From: Geosiphon pyriformis
Lineage: Eukaryota > Glomeromycota > Glomeromycetes > Archaeosporales > Geosiphonaceae
Direction: 5' to 3'
Length of the DNA: 64,000 nucleotides
Assembly (NCBI GenBank): GCA_016748015.1
Contig: JAAOMT010000134.1
Coordinates: 74,184-138,183 of the forward strand
The notes under the pieces are model-generated. The model was not told the DNA's origin. It was given only the letters and a program-made list of their open reading frames with translations, and ran no database searches. This document shows positions 42,973-54,500 of this stretch, piece by piece. The position numbers and the translations under genes were made by a program. Position 1 is the first letter of the stretch. Each line of letters opens with the position of its first letter.

Positions 42973-44040
42973 TTGGCTAACAATTAGGCAATTTATCAAT
43001 TTCTACAGTGATGCAATAATCAAAAAAACACAAACCATTTCCAAAATCAGTCGTGTTTATCATTATCAATCAATTAGCAATGGCAGTAGGAGATGTATGT
43101 TTGCCACTATTGTGGTAAATAAGAACATTTGAGAATTAACTACAGATTAAAAATAGATAACTAACAATTGGAAAATTAATATTAAAACCCCAATTACCAG
43201 TTTTAAACTCCGAAATATCAACCCAATTCAGAACTATATCAACCAAATTACCTACCAGTGACACAGCTGCTAATCTATTAACCACCCATTTATTAGACTT
43301 CAGCACTAGTTATTTATCAACCACAGCCATAAATAATATATTAATCTTAACAAATTTCAACACTGCCACCAAATTCAGCTCAGATGACATCAGATCTAAG
43401 ATTACTTAAAACTGGAGATTGGTAATGATTGTTCATTAACCAATTCCCAGCTTATCAAACCAGTCATTAGGATCATATTAACAGAGTTCAGGAACCAGGT
43501 ACATCCAAAACCCAAGTTCCCAAAACTATTTAAGTTTTCTGGTTATCCCAGAAGACACCACATCCAACAACTTGGAAGTCAAACAAAAGCAGCCACTTAC
43601 CAACAATATACTACCAGCAACTATTACTAAAAACAAATTACTTACCACTATCTTCTCTTTTGAACTCAAGAAACCAATTGAAATGCCACTATTTAGTAGA
43701 GCCACCTAGAATCAAAACTTATTACTGCAATGTATACAGATGCTAAAGTTGATGGGCAGTACATTAAACTGATCCTAAACAGTAGATTAGCTGACAGCAT
43801 TATTACCCAACAACTCATAGATCAATTGAGTTGATCGTGCTACCAATACATAAATAATTATAGCTAATAAGACAATAAAGACTCTAATCAGTGAAATAGA
43901 TGACTTTTTATTTGAAGTTAACAGCATCATAATACTAATCAATGTATTGGTAATAGAAGCAACTCAATACCAAGCTCTTATTGGGAATAACTGGCTGTTC
44001 AAAACCAATGCCATGTTTGACTAGAATACTTAAGAACTGC
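42973..44040 (+). pseudogene. Element E: Gag C terminus and protease
   Basis: Begins at the equivalent of L-A-N-N-H-A-I-Y of copy F, so everything before that in Gag is gone. Knuckle C-H-Y-C-G-K near 43102, with the last Cys changed (Tyr). Tyr/Gln linker to 43400. Protease active site L-I-L-N-S-R near 43782, Asp to Asn and Gly to Arg. Frame changes are frequent, and this is one of the worst-preserved stretches of E. Confidence 0.7.
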
Positions 44041-44960
44041 AGCTTAGCCAAAACAGCCACTACACACATGTGCCAGCTACTTGTAGTCATTTCAAGACCA
44101 CTACTAATGATAAGCCACTCATTGAATTAGAAGAAAAAAAAAACCTATCTGGGAAGCCTACCAAGTTTCCTGGGCTGACACCAAACACAATGAGTTACCA
44201 CCAGTACTTTTCTGAAATAACAAAAGGAAAAGAAAGGAAAAAGACACACCAGAAAAAAACACCACCACAGAAGAAATAATTAGTGGCTGGAAAAAATCAT
44301 ACTCACATGAACTACTGAAACAACCACCATATATCTTACTCAAATGCCAAAATTGTGGCAAAAAACTTTCTTCTATGAGAGCTTGGATTGCATCCAATGA
44401 AGATTACTAGATGCAAACCCACTATTACTGCAAGCCATGCCACAGAAAATGGTATGACTACCCAAAATAACAAGGCAAGTAGGACAATGAACCATGTTTT
44501 GCTTGTGAAAAACAGTTATTTGATGAAGAAATATGAAATGACATTCCTGGTTGAGGAGAAATATGTGATGCTTTGTGCCAGTACATGATCCTTATCAGTG
44601 ACTGGATAAGTTGTGAAACTTCTATTACTGTAGTCTGACATTAAGCAATCTCTCGTTTGAATGATTACTCACATGATAAAGATGAGATCTGGCAAATGGT
44701 GAATGCCAAAGTCAAAGGAGCCATGTCCAGCAAAATCTTAGAAATTAAAAATAATCCTCCAGAACCAGTTAACATTATTCTTATTCTAAATCCAGATGCT
44801 TTTCTCAATATAAAGACAGGTCCAGAAAAGTTTACAAGCACTATTAGAATTTAGCATCCACAAGAGAAGAGCAGAAACAGCATTTAAAACAACTAAACAC
44901 CTAACTATATGATCATTGTTTGATTCTATGTAACTTCCAATATTGTAATGAGTGTGATCT
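44041..44960 (+). pseudogene. Element E: Cys-rich module and ribbon
   Basis: W-E-A-Y-Q-V-S-W-A-D (about 44150), C-Q-N-C-G-K-K-L-S-S-M-R-A (about 44346), C-K-P-C-H-R-K-W-Y (about 44431), C-F-A-C-E (about 44501), then C-D-A-L-C-Q-Y (about 44565), and D-H-C-L-I-L-C-N-F-Q-Y-C-N-E-C (44910-44960). In its second Cys block (K-P-C-H-R-K-W) E is closer to G than to D, so the module has at least two sequence types that do not follow the LTR type. Confidence 0.7.
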
Positions 44961-45960
44961 TATTTACAATCTACTACCACGCATGATTTACACAATTCCA
45001 AAAGAAGATGAACCAATTAGCAGCTGCATATTGGAATCGGAATTACCATTTAATTCTGATTCAAACTCTGACAATAATAATGATGATAACAACAGTTCCA
45101 GCTCCATTCAAATTAACAATAGCAATAACAACGATTCAAACTTAAATTCAAACCCTGAATAATATATTACACTCCTTGACCTTACCAAGAAACAGAAACT
45201 GAGATGGTTCAGCAATAATAATAAATGTATTATGCCAGAACATGTACATAATACTGATACAGAGTTTGATTTAAAATATCTGGGAAAAGATGCCATCAAA
45301 TTGGAACCACATTCATGCATCTGTATTGATCTCAAAGTAGTTCTGAAAATTCCAGCAACAACAATGATTCAATTAGCATTCAGAAATAGTTTAGCAAAAA
45401 AAAAATTGACATTAGAGGAGAAATAATTGATGCAGGATATATAGGAAATATTATAACAATGCTACAAAATAACTCAGAAAAAACTTAGATTATAGAGCCA
45501 AATGAAAAGATAGCACAGGCAATATTTTTGCTTCTGGTGAAAATAGCTCAGTTAGTGTCAGTAGAAAACAAGAAAGAATTAGAAATTACAGTTAGAGGGA
45601 TACAGAGATTTGGATCCATAGATAGAATAGATATACCAGTTAATATGGCAGAAGAAGAGATTGTTGACAAGGGAAAAATTATCTTCATCTGTCAATTAAT
45701 TTCTATTCCACTATATAATTAGTACATGGTAATCATAGAGAGAAAAATAAAGAATCAGGCTTAGATTTTTAAAGCAGAAGCAACACTTTGTGAATTAGAA
45801 AAGATTGGATTAGTCAATCTATACATACCAGCCAAAAACTACAGTCACATCAAAATTTCTATCTAAAACAACATGGGAAACATCATTGAGATACTAAAAG
45901 AAATTATTATTAACCACCAAAATCGAGAACCAACTACCAAACACCATTCTAGACTTTCCA
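44961..45960 (+). pseudogene. Element E: acidic tract and dUTPase-like domain
   Basis: Asn/Ser/Asp tract at 45050-45160. Motif 1 T-E-F-D-L-K-Y (about 45260), motif 2 degraded (F-R-N-S-L), motif 3 G-E-I-I-D-A-G-Y (about 45415, after a frame change), motif 4 E-K-I-A-Q-A-I (45507), motif 5 R-G-I-Q-R-F-G-S-I-D (45594). Catalytic Asp kept, motif 5 damaged. C-terminal beta-rich part to about 45960. Confidence 0.7.
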
Positions 45961-47372
45961 CAACTGTGTGAATATGTCGACATAATATTACAAACTATCT
46001 ATGGATAAAATAAGTGTTATTTGCTTCAATCAAAACAATTGGAACAAATAAACATAAGAAACTTAGACACACTTCAACATATGCAACTCAAAATATTACT
46101 TAACAACTTTATCAACATTTTTACAAGTAAAAATAAGTTTAACAGAACTAACATAATCCAATACCAGATCAAGACTGAAGATGTAATGCCAATTAAACAA
46201 AGAGCATACTAAGTACCACCAGCCAGCCATAAAATCATTCATCGAGAAATCAATTAGATACTTGACAATGGGTTAATTCAGCTATTAATGAGTCCATAGT
46301 TGTTACCAGTGGTACTAATCCAGAAAAGAATGGAAAAATTTGCTTTTGTGTGGATTACAGAAAACTTAATAATGTAATTCATAGAGCCAGTTATCCAATT
46401 CTATGAATTCAAGAATTATTTAATGCTTTCAGAAAAAAGAAATGGTTTTTAACATTAGATTTAGATAGTGGTTACTGGCAAGTAGCCATAAATCCAGAAG
46501 ATAAAAAAAAGACAGCATTTACTACAAGAGAAAAAAATTTTGAATTTGAAGTAATGCCATTTGGCTTAACTAATGCACTGGTCACATTTCAATAGTTAAT
46601 GAAAATTGTCTATACCAGACTACTATAAAAATCAGTAGTTGTATATCTAGATGACACTAATATGTTCTTAAAAACATTTGATGATCACCTCTATTATCTC
46701 CAACAAGTGTTCAAAAGACTGAGAAGAGCAGAATTAAAACTAAATGCAACCAAGTGTTTCTTCAACAAAACAGAACTCAAGTTTTTGGGACATATTATAA
46801 GCAAAAAAAACATTAAAACAGATCCAGATAAAATTGAAGTAGTAAAGTTCTTTCTAGTATCCACCAATTTGACCAAGCTATGAGCATTCTTGGAATTTGC
46901 AGAGTACTATTATCACTTCATCAAGAACTTTTTCAAACTGGCTCAATCATTGCATTATCTACAAACCAAGAATGTTAAATATGAATGGATGGAAATATAA
47001 CAAGAAGCTTTTGACACACTAAAAAAAAAGCTTATTTAAGCTCTAGTACTAATCTATTCAGATCATAACAAACCATTTATCATCACTATAAATGCATTAA
47101 GTCAAGCATTAGGAGCAATACTATTACAAAAAAGACTAGATGAAAGAGAACATTCAATAACATATACCAGCCAAAGCTTAATGCCAGCTGAAAAGAACTA
47201 TGGAACACTAGCACTTGAACACTTAGCAATTTATTGGGCTGTTATGAAATAAAAGGAGTACTTAAGCCAGAAATTTGAAGTGCACACTAATTATAAAGAA
47301 TTGACTTTAATCCAGAAGCAAAAATTTGAAGACAATTGACACATGAGATAGAAAATAGTACTTTCACTATAT
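45961..47372 (+). pseudogene. Element E: RT and RNase H, cut by element F
   Basis: L-L-N-N-F-I-N-I-F-T (about 46098), F-C-V-D-Y-R-K-L-N (46348), [11 protein letters not shown] (46450), M-P-F-G-L (46556), Y-L-D-D intact (about 46640), F-L-G-H-I-I-S-K (46785). RNase H is readable from about 47090 (I-N-A-L-S-Q-A-L, Asp to Asn). It ends in the target duplication ATAT (47369-47372) of element F and continues at 58871. Confidence 0.8.
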
Positions 47373-47438
47373 TGTTACTCATAAAAAGAAAACAGATATA
47401 GAAAATAGTAGACCAATAAGAGAATAGTATTTAGCATG

Positions 47439-47636
47439 TGAGCACATTGCTCAGCAATGTGAAGCAATGTCAGAAATCATGGCACATTGCTTAGCAATGT
47501 GAAGCAATGTTAAAAAACATGGCACATTGTTCAGCAATGTGGAGCGATGTTAGAAAATTAGGGCATATTGTTTAGCAATATGAGCATTGCTCAAGAAATC
47601 ATAGCACATTGCTCAGGAATGTGAGCAATCTCATAG
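47439..47636 (+). repeat. Palindrome array in the U3 of the F 5' LTR
   Basis: About five imperfect units of 45-50 bp. Each contains an inverted repeat CACATTGCT-N-AGCAATGTG followed by GAAGCAATGT. The same array is in the 3' LTR (58050-58250). It ends immediately upstream of the TATA box. It may be an enhancer or a structured RNA; nothing decides between these. Confidence 0.85.
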
Positions 47637-47649
47637 AACATCAATTATG

Positions 47650-47658
47650 TATATATAG
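47650..47658 (+). promoter_or_regulatory. TATA box of the element F 5' LTR
   Basis: TATATATAG, in the same context (TTATGTATATATAG-TGGTAG) as in C and E. Confidence 0.65.
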
Positions 47659-48254
47659 TGGTAGCATTAGAAGTAAAAAGAGGAGAATTTCTAATTAGAA
47701 ATCTTCTATCCACAAATATTAAATAAATAAATTATCTACTATCCAAATTCACTCTCCACTATCAACACTTCATGTTGATAGTAATTGATACTTAACTACA
47801 CTGGAACAATAGCTCTTGATCACAGCTATTGATGAGCTACTAACTTGCATATTGCCTTGGTTCATTTTTTTATTTTCTTTTATTTATTTCTTTCTTTGAT
47901 TTTTCTTGTTGAATATTAACTGATTAAGGATTAAAGCACTGAGTAATTGATATCACGGATAGCCTGATAAAAGACCCAGAAATAAGGGTAAAATTATATA
48001 TATATTAATAGATAGCTTATTAGAAGAACATAAATGCCAGAATAAACTGGCCACTAAGCTGAAGACAAAAATTGGGAACACAACTCACCAACCAACTACT
48101 TCGTCATTGAATTTCTGTTCATTATACAAAGAACTCCACTCTAAAAACCTTTAGATACAACTAAAGTGCCAGTAACATCAGTATTATCAAGATATTGAGT
48201 GCCAAGTTATGGATTTGTTATTTGATTTGAGACTCCAAATAATTATCTGTAACA

Positions 48255-48316
48255 TTTGGTGCTCCCTGTAAGGTATAATCTTACAGAGAACCAGCACCAT
48301 CAACAATTATTCAAAA
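48255..48316 (+). promoter_or_regulatory. Element F: primer-binding region with perfect stem-loop
   Basis: TTTGGTGCTCCCTGTAAGG follows the LTR. CTGTAAG and CTTACAG form a perfect 7-bp stem around GTATAAT, overlapping the presumed tRNA pairing site. The 62-bp leader has no ATG before the GTG at 48317. Confidence 0.65.
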
Positions 48317-50282
48317 GTGGCAGAATCAGAAATTATAGGAACAAACCATTTAGGATTTGCCAAATCCTTATTCCAACAGTACAGTCAACAATTAGGATTG
48401 AACAATAATCATTTCCCAGCGGAATCAGCCTTCAACTTTTATGTCAACAATAAAATCACAGACTGCTTAGGAGGAACAGTTAACATTAAATTCACAAAAG
48501 AAAATTTCTATACAGAATTATTTCAACATACCAGCTTAACAAGAAACTACAGTTTTGCACCAATTATTAAGGAAATCAATCAAACTATTAAAAGATATAC
48601 ACAATAACAATTTCCCATCACCTATGCAGATAAAGGCAAAGGAAGATTGCAAACTCCAGCAGTAACACCAAAACAAATTCAACCACCCAATTGGAAGAAA
48701 ATCTGAGTTGAATCACCTACTCATTCATCATACTATTATACACTCGGAAGTGCCATCAACATCTTATCAACAGATGCATCCACATCAAATGTGACATCAA
48801 CCTTGAGACACTTCTCATTTCAAAGTAAACAACAAAAAGCAGAGTTATTAAGACCATATGGCAATTACTTTGAAGGATTTAAATTGCGATCACCAATGCC
48901 ATCAGGATTCCGATCACCATTACCTCAACTAGATTTCAGAAACATAAGTTCTTGGGAAATAATAAATCAGAAGAAGAGGAAGAAGAAAAATCTGAAGATC
49001 AAGAATTTACTTACCAGAACCCAATCATAGAAAACTCGGAATTTAGAACTCCAAATTTTTAAACCCAGCAAAATTCAAATTTAAAAAACCTGGAAATTGA
49101 AACTCCAAATATTCAACCACTGCCAAATCAAAAAAATCAGAACCCTGATCTAATTAATCAACTGGACCTACCTTCTATTATTGTCATTAACCCACCACCA
49201 ATTGAACTGATTGGCCAGTCACTACAACAACCACACCAGTAGATTCAACAGCCATTAGTACTACTTCAACAACCAGCACAACTCAACTTAGATCCAATGG
49301 CATATGCACCAATAGCCAAACTCAAAAAATTCACCAGTGAAGAAGACAATGCCCAAGTATGGCTAAATAATATGAAGAAAGCCATTGTAGCTAATAGATG
49401 GAATGACACCAGAACCATGCAAGCCATCCCATATTTTCTTCAAGATACTGCCAATTCATGGTGATCAACAAACCCCAAGATTTTAATGCATTCAAAATAA
49501 ATATTTCAGCAACAATAACAGCATTAACAGGCTAGCAAACACTTTCACTACCATCAAACAAGGAGAAAATGAAGCAGTTACTATTTACTTAGGACACTTC
49601 TACAAGAATCTGCACCAGATCCAAGCCATCAACCCCAATTATTTTACAGTAGCCCAGATCCTAAATTAGTTTATTCGCAGATTACACAGTAGTATTCTGC
49701 AATACGTACATCTAATGCATCCCATCAATCTGCAAGCAGCTGTCACAAATGCCAGAGATTTTGAAGCTGCTGAACTCAAAGCTAACCATGCCCAAGCCAT
49801 TAATCTAGTAATGAATAGATCATCTGAATTGAATTCCAAATTGAAACAATTTAGTGATTCCATCAATCAGAAATTAGAGGGATACTTAGCTAACAATCAT
49901 GCAATTTATCAACCACCACAATGATGCAATAATTCTGGAAACGCAAATTATTTCCAGAATTAGTCATGTTTATTATTGTCATCCAATCAACAGTGGCAAT
50001 AGAAAACACATGTTTGCCACTATTGTGGTAAACAAAAACACCTACAAATCAATTGCCACCATTGTTTAAATAACCAACAATTGGAAAATCAATATCAAAA
50101 CCCCGATTGCCAGTTTCAAATTCCGAATAACCCACCAAACTCAGAACTATATTATCAGAATTACTTACCTATAATGCAGCAGCCACCTTATCAACCACCA
50201 TTATATCAAATGCCAATTTATCAACTGCAAATTATCAGCCGCAGCCACAATCCATTTATCAGCCGCAGCCTCAAGTAATATA
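48317..50282 (+). pseudogene. Element F: Gag, cut by the Tc1 element
   Basis: GTG start, N-terminal domain open to 48607, Pro/Gln linker, capsid-like part (W-L-N-N near 49360, F-S-N-N-N near 49505), N-A-R-D-F-E-A-A-E helix at 49750, CCHC knuckle C-H-Y-C-G-K-Q-K-H-x4-C intact (about 50014-50055), Tyr/Gln-rich linker in which Tc1 landed. A small deletion near 49465 removes a few codons. Stops mainly at Gln and Trp. Confidence 0.85.
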
Positions 50283-51633
50283 TAGGGGGGTATAAAAAGT
50301 ATTGAACACTTTTATAATATATTATATAAAAGAACTAACTTATAATTCGTTAATTTTTTATTATTATATTAAAATACATGTTAGTATTTTGTTTGACCCC
50401 CATTTGCTTTAAGAATAGCTTGAACTTGATATGACATAGACTTAATCAAATTACAATAGTAATTTACAGGTATCGCATCCCATTCTTCCTTAACCCACTG
50501 TTCCAATTGTACAATATTTGAGGGTTGTGAATTACATTGACGAATTTTAACTTCAATATATGATCAAAAATTTTCTATTGGAGTAATATCAGGATTTTGT
50601 GCTGGCCAAGGAAGTAATTCAACATTTAAAGAGGTAAGAAAAGAATGCATGACTTTTGATGTGTGAATTGGTGCATTGTCTTCCTGAAAAAAAAACTTTT
50701 TTTTAGTTTTATTTGCATGAAGTTTTACTGTAGGAATTGCATAATTAGCCAAAGTTTTGTGGTGTATAACTCCAGTAATATGACCAACCAAAGAAACTAA
50801 AGGACCCAAACCAACCCATAAAAAACATTTCCAAAACATGTGACCAAAGCTTTTTCTAACTGTGGCTGCAATACAATCCTTATAAAACTCTTTGGAAGAT
50901 TTACGCCATATACGTCCAAATCCTGTAGTTCTAAATTGTGTATATGTAGATTTATCTGACCAAACAACTCGTTTAAAATCTTCTACTGTCCAATTTTTAT
51001 AAGTACAAATCCATTGTAAACGTTTTTTTTATTTGATTTGGAAATTAATGGCTTGAGATGAGAAATGCATGAGTGAAGTTTTTCTTGAGCTAATTCATTT
51101 TAAATAGTTTGTATAGAAATAGATTTGTTGGTATTTTTAATAAAATTCAATCGTATTTGAGAAAGAGTTTGGCAGTGGGTTTCTTTATTCTTCATTATTG
51201 AATATTTAAGTTGTTCACATGTGCATTTGTCAAGAATTTGTGGTCAGCCCATTCATTTTTTAGGAAGTTTTTTTAGCTTGTATGACTTCCATACATATTA
51301 CAGAAAAACATGAACATCCAATAGTCATGAAAATCTCACTGTTTGTATGTCCTAACTTTATTGCTGAAATAATCTCTCTTTTTTGGTATTCAGAAAGTTC
51401 TTTTCCAAGACACATTTGATGCAGTAAATTTTTTCATAACAAGAATGTTTGATATTTATATATACGCATATGATCCACTGTTGTGTTTTACAAGGATGGG
51501 ATTTATGTTGATTTGTAGATTATAACTATAAGTAATTATAAAAAAAATTATGGCTTAAATTGGTAATGGTATTACTATATATAGCCTTTTTTATATATTA
51601 TATTAAGTGTCCAATACTTTTTATACCCCCCTA
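50283..51633 (-). mobile_element. Tc1-like DNA transposon
   Basis: 1,351 bp bounded by inverted repeats of about 28 bp beginning TAGGGGGGTATAAAAAGT, with one or two mismatches, and flanked by a duplicated TA. The transposase gene is on the minus strand. The insertion sits in a Tyr/Gln-coding linker of the Gag of F, and both sides align with uninterrupted copies once it is removed. The G6/C6 tips are a clear hallmark for finding sister copies. Confidence 0.93.
50381..51415 (-). pseudogene. Tc1-like transposase, DD34E type, broken
   Basis: Cut-and-paste transposase. ATG at 51415, N-terminal helix-turn-helix (L-S-E-Y-Q-K-R-E-I-I, about 51400), a mutated G-R-P-like linker near 51245, then the catalytic part: V-V-W-S-D-K-S (first Asp, 50956-50954), Q-E-D-N-A-P-I-H (second Asp, 50680-50678) and N-P-D-I-T-P-I-E-N (Glu, 50575-50573), with 34 residues between the last two. 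All three acidic residues survive. Damage: TGA for Trp just after I-E-N-F, several stops and frameshifts between about 51290 and 51010. Ends G-G-Q-T-K-Y, stop at 50381-50383. About 340 codons, the normal family size. Confidence 0.9.
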
Positions 51634-52360
51634 TACCAGCCCCAACAACTTTAAATACTGCCACAGAACTTACCTCAAAATAAAACCCAAAGGCTGAGAT
51701 TGATCCAACAAAGCTGGAGATTGTCAATGGTAGTTTACCAACTGATCCCCAGTTCTTTTACACAACCAGCAGAATCTCAACAATAGAATTTGGGCACCAA
51801 GTACACTCAACACCCAAATTCCCAGAACTATTTAAGTCTATTGGTTATCCCAGAAGACACTCAACCCAATAACCTGGAAACCAACCAACACCCAATACTT
51901 ACCAGCAACATTCCACCAGCTACCATTACCAAGAACAAATCACTGGATGCCATCTTTCTGTTTGAACTTGAAGAACCATCAACCATGCCATTATTTAGTG
52001 GAGCTGCTCTGAAAGAAAAACCCATTACTGCCATGTACACTGATGCCAAAGTTGATGACCACTTCATTAAATTGATCCTAAACAGTAGATTAGCTAGCAG
52101 CATCATTACAAAACAACTTATAGACCAATTAGGTTGCTGAGTTGATCATGCTGTCAGTGCCAGAATTATAACTGCTAATGGAGCAACCGAAACTCCCATT
52201 GGTGAGATTGATGACTTCCTTTTTAAAGTCAATGGCATCATTATTCTCATCAAAGTTTTAGTAATAGAAGCAATACAATATTAGGCATTAGTAAAGAATA
52301 ACTGATTATCTAAAATTAATGCCATACTGAACTAGATGACGCAGGAGCTCTAACTGAGCC
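51634..52360 (+). pseudogene. Element F: Gag tail and protease
   Basis: Linker resumes after Tc1. Open from 51790 to 52140. Active site L-I-L-N-S-R-L-A-S-S-I-I (about 52072) has Asp to Asn and Gly to Arg, so it is inactive. I-T-A-N-G-A-T (52170) is the flap region. Later part with stops at 52282 and 52303. Confidence 0.82.
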
Positions 52361-53385
52361 AAAACAGTAAACACACACATGTACCAGCTATATGTAGCCA
52401 TTTCAAGACCACAAACTCAACAGCCTTACTTATTGAATTCAAGGAAGATAAAGAGAAACCTACTTGGGAAGCATACCAAGTCTCTTGGGCTGATAAAAAC
52501 CACAATGAGCTACCACCAATACTTTCTTGAGACGACAAAGAAAAAGGGAAGGAGAACAAAAAACTTATCTGGAATACCAGCCAAGCCTGGGAAACAGATA
52601 ACAATCAAGATAAATCTGCAACCTGGGAGTGGGAAGAAACTGACAAAAGAAAGAGAAAGAAGAAGGAAGAAGAAACTACTCTCACCAGCAGCACTTACAG
52701 TCCATATACTTATACTTCATCACAACCATCCAATTATTGTCAACCAAAATTAGAGTGTGTCAATTGCAGCAAAAAACTGTTGTCAATGGGTGCTTGTTGT
52801 GATAACAACAAAGAATATGTCATGGCAACAAAATTCTATTGCTGCCCATGCATTATAGAATGCTTTAAATAACCAAAATAATAAGAAAAGTGGGACAACT
52901 GATCATGTTTCACATGTGGAACTATCTTGTCTGACAAAGGAATGTGGAATGACATTTCTGGGTGAGGAGAGATATGCGACAAGACATGCCAGTATACTAT
53001 CTTAATAAATAACTGGGTATGCAAAGAAACTCTTATTGATGATGCCTGGAAAAGAGTGTTGTGATGATTAAAAGAATATCCTCATGACGAACATAAACTC
53101 TGGAGAATGGCATATGCAAAAACAGAAGGTGCGACAACTAGTAAACTACTGGAAATAAAAAACAACCCTCTATCTCTTCCTGAACTTGAATACGTCTAAA
53201 CTTTCAATGTCTTTGGCAACATCAAGAACAACCCAAAAGAATTTCATGAACATTACCAGCAATTAGCACCCACCAAAAAAGAGTAGAAACAACACTTGGA
53301 AGAAATAAACACCTGATTATGTAACTACTGTTTAATCCCATGTGACTTTTAGTATTGTAATAAGTGTGACCTCATTTACAATCCA
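52361..53385 (+). pseudogene. Element F: Cys-rich module and ribbon
   Basis: W-E-A-Y-Q-V-S-W-A-D (52465), C-V-N-C-S-K-K-L-L-S-M-G-A-C-C (about 52757), C-C-P-C-I-I (about 52840), C-F-T-C-G (about 52908), C-D-K-T-C-Q-Y (about 52978), C-N-Y-C...C-N-K-C type ribbon (53322-53370). Follows D in sequence type. Stops at Trp and Gln positions. Confidence 0.72.
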
Positions 53386-54500
53386 CCATCATGCATGATC
53401 TACACGATTTTAGAAGAAGATGAACCAATAAGCAACTGCACATTGGAATCAGAATTAACTTTCAATCCTGATTCAAACTTCGACAATAATGATGAGAAAA
53501 ACACTGGTTTTAGCTCTACTCAATACGACAACAAAAATATCAATAATTCAGACTCCGATTCAAACCCCGAAATATATATTGCATTTCTTAATCTATCTAA
53601 AGAGCAGGAACTCAAATGGTATAGTGACAATAATAAAGGTATTATGCCAGAATACACACATGATACTAATGCAGAATTTGATCTAAAATATCTGGGAAAA
53701 GAAGCCATCAAATTGAAACCAAATTCACACACATGTATTAATCTCAAAATAGCTCTAGAAATTTTAGCAACAACCATGGTTCAATTAGCATCTAGAAGTA
53801 GCCTAGTGAAAAAAAAAATCAACATCAGAGGAGGAATAATTAATGCAGGATATGTAGGAAATATTATTGCTATGCTACAAAATAACTTAGAAAAGGCCTA
53901 TATCATAGAGCCAAATGAAAAGATAGCACAGGAAATATTCCTGCCTCTGGTAAAAATAGCTAAATTAGTATCAGTGGGAAACAGGGAAGAATTAGGGATA
54001 ACAGCAAGAGGGATACAGGAATTTGGATCTATGGGTAGAATAAATATACCAATTAATATGGCAGAGGAAGAAATTGTTAACAAAAGAGAAATTATCTCAA
54101 CCCATCAAACAATTTTCATTCCGCCATATGACCAGTATATGTTAGCCATAAAAAGAGAAGTAAAGAATCAAGCTCAATTGTTTGAAGCAGAAGCCACTAT
54201 TTGTGAATCAGAGGAAATTGGACTCACCAATCTCTACATATTAGCCAAAAGCTCCAAAAACATTAAAATCTCTATCTATAATGCAACTGAAAAGGTCATC
54301 GAAATACCAAAGGGAACCATCATTGGATATTTAACCACCAAAGTTGAGAATCAACCACCAAACCACATTCCAGATTTTCTACAGCTTTGCGAATATGTGG
54401 ACATTATATCACAAACTATCTATAGAAGAAGTAAATGTTATTTGCTCCAATCAGAACAATTGGAACAGATGAACATGGGGAATCTAGATCCACTTTAACA
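53386..54500 (+). pseudogene. Element F: acidic tract and dUTPase-like domain
   Basis: Open without interruption for 367 codons from 53395 to 54498, the longest open frame in the window. Ser/Asn/Asp tract, motif 1 A-E-F-D-L-K-Y (about 53674), motif 2 S-R-S-S-L (53789), motif 3 G-G-I-I-N-A-G-Y (about 53833) with the catalytic Asp changed to Asn, motif 4 I-A-Q-E-I (53923), motif 5 R-G-I-Q-E-F-G-S-M-G (54008). Open but probably inactive: change of key residues has gone ahead of nonsense mutation. Confidence 0.82.

Larger units (their letters stand above)
47373..48254 (+). repeat. Element F: 5' LTR
   Basis: TGTTACTCATAAAAAG to ATCTGTAACA, 882 bp. Has the longest array of CACATTGCT/AGCAATGTG palindromes in the window, then TATATATAG (47650-47658), an AATAAATAAAT signal (about 47722), a T-rich tract and AAAGACCC (47972). 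Confidence 0.94.
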
